Shown: positions 47,332-59,800, numbered from the stretch's first letter. The stretch: 64,000 nt of DNA from Brachypodium distachyon (GCF_000005505.3 NC_016132.3:19272501-19336500); one strand, 5' to 3'. Made by a program: numbers and translations. Notes: generated from the letters alone by a model not told the origin.

Positions 47332-48240
47332 GGTACGGTACTTTATTGTAATTTACTCATCACTTTGAGTTGATAAGTAGGAGAAGATGTTTCGGCAGTT
47401 TAATTTAACCTAGCTTGAAGGTATTTGGCTAAACTAATGATATACTGGCTTTGGCTTACCCTAGATAAATAAGTAAGAAACGAACTTCCATGAGCAGAGA
47501 ACAAACAAACTTTTTTTACTAGACAATTGGCGGTAGAAAGTGCCCAACCTTGGCCTATAGTACACACAGAAAATAGGGTTGGTTTAGAGAGCATGCGATG
47601 CACTTGGCCCATCAATTGAAAAGCCTGAGCCGAGCTTCTATATTGAGCTCGTGTTTTATTTCGGGCCAAGCCCGTTGCACGCTGCTCAGCCCAGCGTCAT
47701 GAGTATCAGCCTTCTCGTTCCTCTCCTCCCACTCCTGAGTTTGGTTTCCACGCACCCTCCTTCTCTGCTGGCCGCACTGCCTCCGCCCAGCTCCCTACCC
47801 CACGTCGGGACCGGTAGCTCCAGTGCTCGCTTCCCTCTGTGGCTTGCGATGGATAATGAAAAGAAGGATGCAACATCCTCCGTGCCTCGACCTGCCGACC
47901 GTCAGTGCCAACGACCACCGTGCTATGGCCTGCAGTACAAGCCCCTTCCGTCTAGCCCGACTGTAGTCCACACCTCACAACCAACTATATCATCTCCAGC
48001 GCAATGGTGTTGACTCCCTCTTCCTCCCCTGCGTCCGCAGCTCCATCCTGCTACTTCTGCATCAATCTTCAGCTTGAAAATATCGCCGCCGGTCACCGAA
48101 AAAGCTTGACCCACATGGCAGTGTCTTGCTGCTGCTAGGCTCGTCGAGTTGCCCGAGCTTTGACCAAGCTCGTGAAAAGCTCGGGCCAAGCCAGGCTTAG
48201 CTCGGCTCGCGTGCATCCTTAACGGTGCGCTTCTGCACAA
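47332..48240. other. Intergenic, no gene supported
   Basis: 47651-48013 (plus) has an open frame of 120 codons rich in Pro/Ser/Leu, and 47923-48258 (minus) one of 111 codons. Neither shows a domain or splice context that I can defend. Motifs such as CTCGGGCCAAGCC recall low-complexity repeats at 5900-6010. Confidence 0.35.
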
Positions 48241-50480
48241 GGTGTCGCACTCCGACACGTTGCTCTCCTACCTCAGTCCTGCGAAAACAAAACATGGCAT
48301 CTTTGTTGTTATGCATACTTCCTACGAAACATCAGCACAGATCTGTCCGCTTGACCCGATGTTGACCGCCACGAAGGCAATGTGGTGGGGCCTAGGTGCT
48401 GCCCCTTCTTCTCTCTCCTCCCGTGCCTTGCTCTCGCTCTCTTAGTTGTTTTGTTCCCCACCGCTCTAAGGAACCCTAGCCGCCATGGCCATCTGGTGAT
48501 TGATTCGTTAGCGGCGGTGACAGTTGAGCATGCGGTTGCTGATAAGGCACCAGTGGCAACGGTAGAGCAAGGCGGTCCCCACTTCTCTGTTCTGGGAGAA
48601 GCGAATTGTTGGCCCGACGATGTCTGGCCGGAGAGGATTTCCAGGAGAGGGTGGGGAATCCATGATGTCGTGGCTCCACGACCTCCAGAACGGTGGCTCA
48701 AGCAACTCCAGCACTCAGGTTTTGGTTGTTTTCTCCTCTTGGAGCTGCACGATTGTTCCTGTTATTTCATTCTATTTTTTCTCAAGTCAGATACCATGAG
48801 AATTTGATGGAGAAGAAGCAAAATATGTTGGAGATTCAGCATGTAGCGGGATCGTACTACCAGCACCAAGTAACTACACATTCTGGGCAACCAAGAAGAT
48901 AGAGTAACAGGGGGAAATCCAAAAACTTTTTGAGAAGCTGAAGCCTTTTTGTATGTGTGTGGAACACTTTCTTAGTTTCTCTCCCTTTTTGTGTGTCTGG
49001 AACACTTTCTTGATTTCTCTCTACCTTTTTGTGTGTTTGGAACACTTTCTTACATCTTCTACTTATGTACCCTGTTCAGTTTGAAGTCTTCAGTAGGGCT
49101 GCCCATTCCATTCAACCAACATCTTTGCACTGCCTTCTTTCTTCAATGTAGTTTCAAGCAAGTTTTCCTCCTGAGAATCAGTAGCTACAAGCCTGTATAC
49201 AAACACTCCCTTTGCTGTCCAGGCCTGAACCCACGCCCAATTGCTTGACGGGTAACATATGGGTTCAAGTGAACATCTAGAATGGCGACTCTTGATGCGC
49301 CTACAAGGGAAATGCCCTCCCCACATGCCTTGATAGAACCAAACAGAACTTTAGAATGGGCAGAGTTGTGAAACTGGTCCATTGCCAATTCTCTGTCTAC
49401 TGTCTACTGTCTACTGCACTAGTATCACCAGTTATCACAAAGATCTCCTTTCCTACACGCCAGCCGAACATGTTAACCAATAGCCTTTCTCATGGGGAGT
49501 GTATGCTGACTAAAAGCAAGCAATTTCTCTCTTGCAAAAGAAGCAAGCTTTAGGATATTATTGAAAAAACTGGCCTTCACACTATCTCTCAGATGCATAG
49601 ACTCAACCAAACTATCGTTGCATGTGTCAAGTTGTTAGCCCTGTCCGCAGAACCAGCTTTTGACATTTTTTTATAGACAAGGATGCATATATAGTGTAGT
49701 TCCTACCGTACTTCTTTTAAGAGATTTGTAGGCTTCTAACTGTTGGACGAATTCTTTCTGGCTGGGACTAAGTTTCAAGAAGACGCTGAAGTCTGTTATG
49801 CCGAGTAACTCACGTAAGATATCACCCATATAGTAGTGAATCACATCTTTTGTTAGTTCTCTGAGACATCTAATAACATGTTCTTTTCTTGTGAAGTTCT
49901 CATCATGCAGCAGGGTTTCTTGTACTGACTCAGTGAATGCCTTGTCAAACTTCAAAGGCTTTCTTGGAATCCTGTGACCAGATATTACTACTTGACTCAT
50001 TATACGTCGGGCGATAGGACGAGATGATCCCCTATTGAGAAACATTGGGCGCACAAGGTTCAATACGTTGACCACCTTCTTAACATGATTCTGGCAAAGT
50101 GTGCCATACATGACCACCTTATGTGGTATTCACACTTGGCTCAGTGAATCTTGCAGATTAGTCTCTTTATTCCTAGGTGTATCACCCTCGTCCATTATCA
50201 ATAGGTTCAGGACCATAAGCAACATATCACGGCACGCAGCTGCAACACTTTCACCTCCATCATCGCAAATGATCTTAGAGAATTGCTCATATCCAAGAAA
50301 TAGAATACTCATGTTGGATTGCCAAGAGTTGAGGGTTTTTAGCTGTTCCTTAACTACATGCTAGCCAAACATGTTAACCAACAGCCTTTCCAATTCAGTG
50401 AATTCCCAGATGCAGGCCGTAGCATCATTCAACATCCATTACATAGGTTACTGCTGAAAATATTAACTCCTTCAATCCTT
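48240..50480. repeat. CLASSY cassette, copy 2
   Basis: Blocks in the order seen in copy 1: CGAAAACAAAACATGGCAT, GGTGCTGCCCCTTCTTCTC, a genic-like block, CAAGAAGATAGAG, CT-rich GGAACACTTTCTTA repeats, then the SNF2 fragment. The RING part is absent. Confidence 0.75.
49090..50370 (-). pseudogene. SNF2 CLASSY-like fragment, copy 2 (longest)
   Basis: The best-preserved copy, read from 50370 down. 50355-49671: motif II region (LLIMDEGDTPRN, where SNF2 CLASSY-type proteins have DEGH), then an in-frame TGA at about 50130, then GTLCQNHVKKV..LNLVRP, the lobe linker and LYMHPCL, ended by a frameshift at about 49670. 49555-49390: FGWRVGKEIFVITGDTSA followed by three copies of a 7-bp CTGTCTA unit (plus strand, 49395-49417) that adds 14 nt and shifts the frame. 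49388-49090: [20 protein letters not shown], then motif [15 protein letters not shown]. The order is that of a DRD1/CLASSY helicase domain; three independent lesions make it a pseudogene. Confidence 0.72.
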
Positions 50481-51120
50481 CAAGTTTAGGAATAATCGGT
50501 TGCAGAATCTTGAACCGGGAGATTTACAGCTTAACTGCCACATGTAAATTTTATACTTGGTCTTTCGAGAACCGTAGAGTAAATTTTACATAACCACACC
50601 TTTTTGTGCCATTTATTTGCATCCTCATATTTTTGGGAGGCTTTTTGTCACACCTTGTATCGTATCGACAAAAATCGTAGTTTTGAACGTTTTTTTGGAT
50701 TTTCAGGTTATTATCCAATATCGTGATTGTTGGTACACGGTTTTGGCACGTTACTTTGATGGTCGACGGAACTTATAATTTTGGCCGTACACCTTTTATG
50801 TTTCAGCCGAATTTCTGATATTGTGATTCCGGATACACGTTTTGGTCTGTTTTTTCTGGTCCAAAAATATCACACTTTTGGTCGTTTTCATGGGATATAG
50901 CCAACATTTTTTGGGCTTTCTATTGATTTCCCAATATATTGATCCCGTCACACGTTTTCTGTGTGGTGGTGAAACTAAGACCATTTTTTACATGTTTGAA
51001 AAATCACTGTTTTTCTGAATGAATGGCAGAAAACACATTCATCTATAAATAAGTTGATCGGTGACTGCATTATCCTTGATCCAGTGGCATCTTCATTGTC
51101 TCCCAGCGCGCCACTTTTCC
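50480..51120. other. Noncoding AT-rich spacer
   Basis: Contains loosely repeated phrases (CACGTTTTGG/CACGGTTTTGG, ATATTGTGATT/ATCGTGATTG) spaced about 90-110 bp between 50640 and 50960, suggesting a decayed tandem repeat. No gene. Confidence 0.4.
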
Positions 51121-51720
51121 CTGAACCCTTGCTTTCTGTACAGGAATACTGATGCTTTCCAGTGTTACTTCCATTAAGACAAAGTGATGAAATCGAATCT
51201 ACAACTAATTTCTTATTTGGACCCTTTGCATGTGATGCAATATTACTGTACAGAACAAATTAAGTTATCCACTCATAATGTTGAATATACATCTAATTGC
51301 ACGTAGATCTGAACTAGATATATAAGATTTTCATAATGTATGTAATTTATCAAATGGATGATTCTATAAAAAAAAACTTATTGGTTCTATTAACAAAAAC
51401 TTATTGGTTGAATATACGTGATTGCTATGTCAAGCACTTGCATATGTGTTATGCCATTAGAAAAACTTATTGGTTTTAAAAGAAAATGGAGAAGAATGTA
51501 CGAAGTACCTTGACAAGTCTTGATTTAGGCGGGCGGCTGCTTTGTCTAGTTGAAGCCTCGTCCTGCATTTGAATTTGCTGAAGAACCTCAACATTACCAA
51601 CACCCGATTCTGTTTCCATGTTGACCATGCTGCTATGTGTAGCAGACTTGGCACCTACAAGCATCAAAGTGACTCCGCTAGGTTAGCTTCGTCATAATTG
51701 AGCATAACTAGATTAATTGA
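51120..51720 (-). pseudogene. Left arm of inverted gene duplication (exon with splice sites)
   Basis: Inverted counterpart of 54440-55045. It includes an exon-like block 51654-51510 with a TTGTAG acceptor and an AAG/GTACTT donor, reading GAKSATHSSMVNMETESGVG, then EVLQQIQMQDEASTRQ and PKSRLVK. The right arm lies next to a BRCT-like piece, so this is probably a middle exon of the same gene. The BRCT part would lie beyond 51720 but the TIR element at 51774 begins there. Confidence 0.55.
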
Positions 51721-51773
51721 GCAAAGGCATAGTATTATTTTGAAAGAATAGCTCTTTGAATAAATCATAACTA

Positions 51774-53327
51774 GCATTTTCAAATTCCAACAGACTGCAC
51801 TTGAAGCCAAAATAAAATAAAATAAAATGACACAAGGCCATTGGAAGAAAATGCTTCGGCTAATCCAGTGTTACTTGAACATGGGCACAAGTGCAAGCAT
51901 CCGCACGGATTCGATACTCCGATTCCGATCCGGCAAAACAGTTTGGACATTGCAAATAATACTAGGTATCCGACACGGATTCGGAGTGTCATATGCAGCA
52001 GAAAACGCTGGCTAATATAGACTTGCCTACTAGGACATTCCTATTGCATGATTGATCTAAAAATGGGGTGGGGCACTCCTATTGCATCAGTTGGGCTTCA
52101 TCTTAAAATTCGGACTTTTGTCTCTCCCTTTCTATTCATTAATTTCGCAAAAACGGAATGTCGAACGGACCGTTGCGCGTTGCATATCCTTGACCGACCA
52201 CGAGGACGCAAACGGCGGTAGATCGCACCGCTGAGAGAGCACTAAGCCCCTCGAATATCTCGCATCAGAAATGCATGGAGTGGTAAGTGTCTTGTACAGA
52301 ACGTTCAACCCTTGATACTCCTTTTAGTTAGTATCATCACAACATTTTCTATGAAGATGTTTCAGTTTCATGGTCCGGTGGTAGTGTATCCAAAGGGAAG
52401 GGTTGTGTCCAGTTACAAGGGCAACCCAACAGATCCCGTATCTGTCCATCAGAAATGCATGGAGTGATAAGTGTCTTGTACACAACATTCAACTCTTTAT
52501 ATTCCTTTTAGTTAGTATCATCACACCATTTTCTATGAAGATGCAAGTTGTAGATATCTTTTTGTGAAGGGCCCCAAGTGTGTGTTTCAATGGTGATACT
52601 ATTGTTAACATGGAGAAGGAAATCAGTCGTGCTTGAAAATTCAAATGCAGCAGCTACAGTCTCCCGGGTGCAGCCCCTGCTTGTTACTATAAGCATTGCG
52701 CCAAAACCTATCATGTCGCGTGTGCTGTGTTGTCCGAGGTATATGTTTCCCCGAGCGCGTTTCCCTCTTGTTTTTCCAGCCCAATCCCCGAAGAAACCCC
52801 TGAAATGCTAATTTTGCTTGCGCCCCGCCGCGTCGTGCGTGCTAGCTATGCATGCAAGAATCAAGTGGTTTAGTACTCCTTCAGTGTGGGGGGTGACCTA
52901 CTTCTGTTTGCATCCGCGAGGGATGTGCAATTATCTGTTCAACATTCCGCTTTTGCGAATATTTAGATGAAGCGTTCTTTTGCAGCCTTTAAAATATCCT
53001 CCCGCTGTGATGGCATGGTCAGTATAACCTAGCTGATGCTTTCTTTTATGATCTTGACTCTTGAGCAGCGATGACTGGAATTTTGTTCTTAGAGCTCCCA
53101 CCATGAAATTATCCCCCCCGCCCTTTTATTTTTTTCTGCTGCATATGACACCTAGTATTATTTGGCATGCCAAACTCTTTGCCGAATCTGACTCCCGTAC
53201 CCGTGCGGATTCTTGCACCCGTGCCCATGTTCAAGTAACAGTGGTATTAGCCCAAGCATTTTCTTTCAATGGCCTTGTGTCAAGTATTTTTTGGCTTCGA
53301 GTGGACTCTGTTGGAATTTTAAGATGC
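51774..53327. mobile_element. Long-TIR element, about 1.55 kb
   Basis: Left arm 51774-51925 and right arm 53185-53327 are inverted copies: TTCCAACAGACTGCAC / GTGGACTCTGTTGGAA, ACACAAGGCCATTGGAAG / CAATGGCCTTGTGTCA, TTACTTGAACATGGGCAC / GTGCCCATGTTCAAGTAA. The interior (52260-52560) has a twofold direct repeat of CAGAAATGCATGGAGTG... also found at 55347-55445. No transposase; no clear target duplication. Mutator-like is the best guess. Confidence 0.65.
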
Positions 53328-53329
53328 CA

Positions 53330-54135
53330 GATATGATTTGTTCGAAGAACTATTGTTTGAAGGCGCAAAGATTTTCCACACCCGACCGCATTGCGCTTCT
53401 TATCACGACATCACAAAAACACGTCTTTACTCAGTACCATTATAGTAAAGCAATCATTTAAATGATTGAAACATAATGTCCTAAGCATAGAGGCGAGCAA
53501 ACACATGTAAAAAGTGTGTTTACCATTTGGCCAGGATCAGACCAGACCATGCCCACACCATGTCATTTTGGTCATGGATGATCACACAATCTGTTCCATA
53601 TCAGTGCCAACTGACATGTATCAGACTCATATAGTGGTATGCCAGTGCAGTGACAACAAATGATTCAAATGCAAATCTGGCAGTAAAGATCATCTAGGTG
53701 GGGCACAGAACTTGTTTGGCATGGGCATAAGAGGTGCAAAGCTGGGGTTGTATTTTTCTGGTCTAAAAACAAAAGTCAAGGGCATACCTTTTGTCATTTA
53801 GATAGATGTGTTCTGTCACCCTTCAGAGTTTTTTTTAATTGCCACGGTGTGTTCCTGTAAATGAGTGTTGTTTATAATTGACTCAGCAATGATTTGTTTT
53901 TTGAGATGTGTCTGGGTCAAGAGAGTAAAATAACTGGTGTGCCATGGGAAAATTTATAATGGTACTCAGCAATGAGTGTCGTTAATTTTGGGGAGTTTAT
54001 AATTTAGTTAGTACTGTAGCATGCTTATGGTCAAATCATGTTTCAGTCCTAATTTATGAACACATTTGCATCATATATGTACACTGAACATACTGGCCAC
54101 TAGATTAGTGAGATCGTTCATCACAGTGGCCATGG
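53330..54135. other. Noncoding spacer
   Basis: AT-rich, with a short palindrome AATCATTTAAATGATT (53453-53468). No exon or element ends that I can support. Confidence 0.4.
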
Positions 54136-54145
54136 CTGAGGGAGG

Positions 54146-55045
54146 ATGGACAAGCTAAGGAATGAGATCAAGAGCAGAGGACACGAGGGACTTGGGGGAC
54201 TGACTGGGTGTTCTGTGATCTGGGCTTCGAATGGTTGGGGTACAAATTTTGAAATGAGTTTTGTCATAGTCCAAGTAGCGATCGATTGTTTTTATGTTTG
54301 TCAAGCTGGATTCCTCGGAAGGAATTTGCAATCGTTGACTAATGCAACCATGGTTGAGAAATGGGACAAAAATGTGACTCATGTTATTGTGGGAAGAGAT
54401 GCGACACCAAATGTAGCAGATCGTATGAGTTCCTGATGAGTGCGGCGTCCGCTTGAAATTATGACTAAGCTGCTAACCTAGCGGAGTCACCCCGATGCTT
54501 GTAAGTACCAAGTCTGCTACTCATAGCGGCAAAATGGTCAAAATGGTGACAGAAGCAAAAAATGGTAATCTTGAGGTTCTTCAGCAAAGTCAAATGCAGA
54601 AGTGCTTGTGCCATTAACAGAAATGCATTGACTAGACAAAGCATCCGTCTGATGAAATCAAGTCTTGTCAGGGTAGTTCATATATTCTTCTCTTTCTTTT
54701 AGAACTATTAAGTTTTTTTAATGTAATAACTATTGTAGAAGTGCTTGACATAGCAATCGCATATATTAAACCAATAAGTTTCTTTGGTATAACCAATATG
54801 TTTTTTCATAGAATCATATTTTTATTAGTTGATAACTTTCATACATTGTGGAAATCATCTATATGTATCTCAGAGCTACGCGCAATTAGATGTATGTATA
54901 TTCAACATTCTGAGAGGATACCTTTATTCTGTACGATAAGATTGCAGCACCTCCGAAGGGTTCAAATCAGAAATTAGTTGTAGATGTGATTTCAGCACGT
55001 GGTGTTACTACAAATAACACTGGAAAAAATCGGCTACAGAAAACA
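54146..55045 (+). pseudogene. BRCT-domain (BRCA1/BARD1-like) gene fragment, right arm
   Basis: The plus frame from 54146 includes SLTNATMVEKWDKNVTHVIV, matching the centre of a BRCT repeat as in plant BRCA1/BARD1-type DNA-repair proteins. The continuing helix (SYEFLMSAAS) is found one base out of frame near 54424, so there is a frameshift. 54440-55045 is the inverted copy of 51120-51720, with the exon now decayed (KMVKMVTEAKNGNLEVLQQ, then a stop). It could have regulated DNA repair in the parent gene; here it is a fragment. Confidence 0.5.
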
Positions 55046-55269
55046 TGGATTCAGGGAAACATGGCATGCTGGTAGACAATGAAGGTGCCACTGGATCGAG
55101 GAGACTGCATACACCGATTAACTTATTTATACATGAAGGTGTTTTCTGCCATTCATTTAGGAAAAGTGAGTAATGAGCTGCGTAGCATTTATATCTACCA
55201 AGTTACAGGTGATTGGTTGAGGTCTTACTTTTTACCCGAACTAAAAATTTGCATTTCCTATTTCAGTTT

Positions 55270-55450
55270 CATGGTTCGATGGTGTAGTATCCGAAGGGAA
55301 GTGTTATGTCCACTGACAAGGGAAACCCAACAGATGCCATATATGTCCATCAGAAAAGCATGGAGTGATTAGTGTCTTGTACACAATGTCAACTCTTCAT
55401 ATTCATTTTACTTAGAATCATCACACCGTTTTCAATGAAGATGCAAGTTG
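55270..55450. repeat. Copy of sequence inside the 51774-53327 element
   Basis: 55270-55450 matches 52366-52556 (TTTCATGGTTCGATGGTG ... CAGATGCCATATATGTCC ... ATCATCACACCGTTTTC). It gives the inverted-duplication region a third partial repeat. Confidence 0.75.
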
Positions 55451-55463
55451 ATACATTGTTAAC

Positions 55464-56225
55464 AAGAAGAAGGAAATCAGTCGTGCGTTAAAATTGAAAT
55501 GCAGCAGAAGCAGTTGTGCTTTAAAATTGAAATGGTAAACACACTTTTTACATCTAGAGAAATTTATATGTTGTATATAGACAGTAAATTCCAGCAGCTT
55601 TGGCTTAAAAGGTTGGGTTCTAAATAGATTCACATGTTCTGCATCCACACCCAACAAAGCAAGTCCGTTTAGCACTGGTAGTTTACAACTTATCGCATAG
55701 GAAGTGTAATTCAAATTTTTTTGTGTTGTGATAAATAAAAATCCTATCTTATTAATGCACTTCAACTATGTCAATAATAATCTTAGGATGCACTTGGATT
55801 ATCTGAAAATATCAGTATTATAAATGTACTTCCACATCAAGGTCTTTCAAGAACTGTAGAGTAAATTTCAATGGTGGCACTATTGTCGACATGGAGAAGG
55901 AATCGGTCGTGCTTCACAATTGAAATGCAGCAAAAGCAGTCGTTCTTCACAATTGAAATGATAAACACACTTTTTACATCTAGAGAAATTTAGATGTTGT
56001 ATATAGACAGTAAATTACAGCAGCCTTGGCTTATAAGGCTGGGTTCTAAATAGATTCACATATTTTGCATCCACACCCAACAAAGCAAGTCCGTTTAGCA
56101 CTGGTAGTTTACAAATTATCGCATAGGAGGTGTAATTCTCACATTTTGGAGTTGTCATAAATAAAAAACCTATCTTATTAATGCACTTCGATTATGTCAA
56201 TAATAATCTTAGGATGCACTTGGAT
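55464..56225. repeat. 426-bp tandem duplication
   Basis: Two diverged copies (period 426, for example TAAACACACTTTTTACATCT at 55536 and 55962; AACAAAGCAAGTCCGTTTAG in both). Each copy also contains a smaller duplicated AAATTGAAATG block. No coding content. Confidence 0.88.
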
Positions 56226-56299
56226 TTATTTATTTTTTCAATCCGCCCGCAAACATGCGGCCTTGGATTATTGAAAATATTAATATTATATACGTACTT

Positions 56300-57460
56300 C
56301 CACATCCTTTAGGTTTTCCCTTGAGAAATGTCCCAAGTTAGTCATACTTCTTTGAAACTGCACATTTTAGTCCTAAAAATTTCTTAAGTGGTTCATCCCA
56401 GGTCCTATACTGTCTCTGGCGCATGTCGCCTGCCTACGTGGCTCCTCGGGCCCACTAGTCAGGTGCCAGCACTGACGGTTTTTTGCAAATAACCCCCTAC
56501 CTCTTTCTGTCTTCTCACCCGTGCGCCCACCTCATTCTTCTCCTCTTGTCCTTTGCATCCCATCCCGTCCCCAACCCAACCAACAGGAGAGAGGGGGAGG
56601 AGTGGCAGGGCCGACGCCAGGGCAGTGGGCGCGCCATAAAGGACGGAGCGAGGATGGATTCTGCCGCTTTTGCCGAGGTTCCCGAGATGTTCCCGAGATC
56701 CGAGAAGCGGCGGCGGCCGCGCGCGAGATCCCGTCCTACTCGGCTCGCCTGTATCGTCGCTGCTCGGTCGGTGCGCGGCGTCGATGAGAGGAGGCGGGCT
56801 CTACTCCGACTCTCGTGGTGGTGGTCGTGTCTAGCCGTGTGGTGCGGTGGGAGCAGTGCGTGCATGTATGCCCATGGCGCAGGGGGAGGAGCAGGCCGAC
56901 GAGTTCTTCGACTCCAGGGAGGCCATGTCGCCGGCATCGGTCTTCTCCTCGTCGGGGAGCTCCGGGCACCACGACGAGGATGTCAACTGCGGCGGGGCCC
57001 TGCTTGGTCTTGGTCTCGGGCCCTTGCAGCACCGTCCACGAGCGCCACTAGAGGTTCATCCGGTCCTTGGGCCTGCTGCATCTCGGCGCACGGCCTCACG
57101 AGATGCCGTGCTCGAGGCCATGTGTTGAGGAGGAGATCGTTCTGGGCAGCCTCGCTGCCAAGATGATCTCTGCCGCTGTCACCCGTTCTACGGACAGGGG
57201 CGAGGAGAAGAGGAGAAGAATGAGGTGGGCTCACGGGGGAGAAGACAGAAAGAGGCAGGGGGTTATTTGCAAAAGGCCATCCGTGCTGGCACTTGACTAG
57301 TGGGCCCGAAGAGCCACGTAGGTAGGCGGCACGCGCCAGAGCCAGTATAGGACCTGGGATGAAGCACTTATGAAACTTTTAGGACTAACACGTGCAGTTT
57401 TAAAGAAGTAGGACTAACAGGACATTTGCGAAAGAATTAGGACCTCTGGTGCATTTTACT
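56300..57460. mobile_element. Long-TIR (Mutator-like) element, candidate Pack-MULE
   Basis: Inverted arms of about 230 bp (56310-56550 and 57185-57435): GTTCATCCCAGGTCCTATAC / GTATAGGACCTGGGATGAAG, CTACGTGGCTCCTCGGGCCC / GGGCCCGAAGAGCCACGTAG, CCCTACCTCTTTCTGTCTTC and complement. The right end GCATTTTAC matches a common grass Mutator-like terminus; the left end is worn. Interior 56600-57130 GC-rich with open frames on both strands; one plus frame has a genic look (ADEFFDSREAMSPASVFSSS) but no recognised family. No transposase. Confidence 0.7.
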
Positions 57461-58380
57461 CTTTTCCTTCTATACCGGCAGCCTCCGAGAACTGTAGAGT
57501 AAATTTTGCAAAACCACATTTTTTTGTGTCACTAGCGGAAATGCCCGTACGCTGCCACGACTTGCTGCACCCCGCTCCACATGTTTGAAAAGATAGCTTT
57601 TCTCCCTGCTCCGTCTGCGGCCTACTCGACCCCACTCACCCTCTGATTTAGAGTTTACACGCTCGGCCATCCAGGAGCTCCACCGCCGCCTCTAGAGCTC
57701 TACACTGACCTCTTGGTCTCCGTCCTCGGTCCCCAGCATTTCTCTACTCTCATATGCCCCAGTGCCCTCCAGCACACTCGGCGCCGCCGCTAGTTCAGCA
57801 TGCTATATTGTGGTGAGTACATGAATGTTTTAAGTGACATGTTTTATTATGTCTCCAGCCCTTGCATACTACTAAAAGGAAACAACATAAGCACGCTACA
57901 TTATTCTTTATGCAGTAAGTTTGGTTCCAATAATATAAAAGGACGTGAGAAATATCCATGTGAATTAAGTCTTAATACAATACCAGAAGCCAGATTGCGA
58001 TTTGGAAGTATCATAGGATTGAAAATTTACTGAGCACTTCATACCTACAATTTTTTTACTTATCTCCCACCATCATGATTGCATTGATCTATATTTAGTT
58101 TTCAGGACAGTTTCATGAAACCCCAAAAGGTGAACAACTTCCGGTATTGCAACCGGTTGTACAGATGAATTATAACCTCATCTGAAAGAAGAAACTCTTT
58201 AGAAGATTTGCAATTCACATAAACGTACATTAATGATGCATGAGCTTATCTCTCTTTCAAGAAGCATAGCACAACTAACAAAAATCACTGGCATATATTT
58301 GAACCAGCAGCAAGTAGTAACATGAGGTCCTTAAACATGAGTGGACAGTTTAATTATCGTGAGGATCCCAAACGATAGCA
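57461..58380. other. Noncoding; no gene supported
   Basis: Begins with motifs (GAGAACTGTAGAGTAAATTT) that also occur at 50565 and 55850, apparently from a shared repeat. A GC-rich stretch at 57560-57800 has only short frames. The rest is AT-rich. Confidence 0.35.
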
Positions 58381-58389
58381 GTAACTTTT

Positions 58390-59800
58390 CTGCGGTCTCA
58401 AAACGTCTGCTTGTTTGTGTGCCGGGAACACTCTCTTGGTTTCTTCCCTTTCCCTTGATGAAGAAATGGTCGTGCCGAATTAAATTGCATTGATTTGGTA
58501 TTGGGAGGCTTGATAAACCAATATATTTATTCGTGCACGTAATCTGCTCTGGTCCTAGCTGCTATCATTAGTTCAGAGTTGTTAAACTGGTCTATTGCCA
58601 TTTCTTTATCTACTGCACCAGTATGACCAGTTATCACAAAGATCTTTCCACACCCTAGCCAAACATGTTAGCCAATAGCATTCCGAAAAATTTCACGGGG
58701 AGTATATGCTGACTAAAAGCAAGCAATTTCTCTCCTTCCCAAGAAGCAAGGTTTAGGATATTAATGAAAAAACTGGCCTTCACACCATCTCTCAGATGCA
58801 TAGACTCAACCAAACTATCAATCGTTGCATCTGTCAAGTTGTCAGCCCTGTCCGGAGTACCAACTTCTGCCAGACAAGGATGCATGTATAGCACTTCCTA
58901 CCACACTTCTTTTAAGATACTCGTAGGCTTCTAACTTTTGGACGAATTCTTTCTGCCTGGGACTGAGTTTCAAGAAGACGCTAAAGTCTATGAGGCCAGG
59001 TAACTCAGGTAAGATATAACCCTTGTAGAAGTGAAACACATCTCTTGTTAGTTTTCTGAGACTTGTAATAAGGGGTTATAACACTGGAGGTACAAGAACT
59101 TGTATTGCACGAGCAGTTTAGTACAATAAGTAGCAAAATGGGGCCAGGTGGTACATTAACTTAACTTGGGGGTGCACGTTTGGTCATAGCAAATGTGTGT
59201 GACATGTGGCTTGTTGGTTGAGTTGTTCATTTTACGCAAAGCCCCCCATGCCGTTTCGCTTATACAAAAAACCCTCCAAATCAAAGTTAAAATACTAGCA
59301 GTACAAGCTAATGATAGAGATGAGACGAGACGATAAGGATAATGCGTGAGTGATGATGGGGAATTAAGGGATGATGAGGTACGTGAGGTCCGCCATGGTC
59401 GTTGAAGACGACGAAGAAGTGGATGTGCGATCCGTCAGCCCAAACACAGATGGCCGGTCGGATCGCCACCACAACCTCCATCTCCCTCATGCGCCCCGCC
59501 AGTGTCACCAACCCGAACGCCACCGGTGCCGCCGAAGCCGGAGCCGTGGGCGCCCGCAACGTGCAGACTATCACTGGTATTGGGCCGCGAAGTTGTTGGA
59601 CACCTCGTCTGCAGCGTTGGTCCCCTCCACGCTAGCCATCGATTGCCGCCGTAAATGAAGGTCTCCAGAGCCATGGCTGCGGGAGAAACGGTAGAGAAGA
59701 AGGCATGAGAAACACAAGGCAAAGGAAGGTCTGACTCGAGATGTACTACGCCTTAATGACCTTCCGCACACATTTCTTGCTTCCGCCTTCATTAAGTAGC
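58390..59800. repeat. CLASSY cassette, copy 3
   Basis: GGAACACTCTCTTGG CT-rich block, GAATTAAATTGCATTGATTT, SNF2 fragment, then the tail (TACAAGAACTTGTATTGCAC, GATAAGGATAATGCGTGAGT) as in copy 1, ending near the CTACGCCTTAATGACCTTCC block (59742). GC-rich 59440-59640 has frames on both strands without a recognised domain. A related block with CGATTAAACAATTGGATTA lies at 60290. Confidence 0.7.
58655..59080 (-). pseudogene. SNF2 CLASSY-like fragment, copy 3
   Basis: Same segment as copy 1: VFHFYKGYILPELPGLIDFS, SPRQKEFVQKLEAY, then a one-base frame change around 58900 (two frames overlap), LYMHPCL, SLVESMHLRDGVKASFF and EGEKLLAFSQHILPVKF. Ends at NMFG like the others. Confidence 0.7.

Noticed and set aside
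47651..48013. Secreted-protein gene (hydrophobic N-terminus)
   Set aside because: Pro/Ser-rich frame without a clear cleavage site or exon structure, and an overlapping open frame on the other strand.
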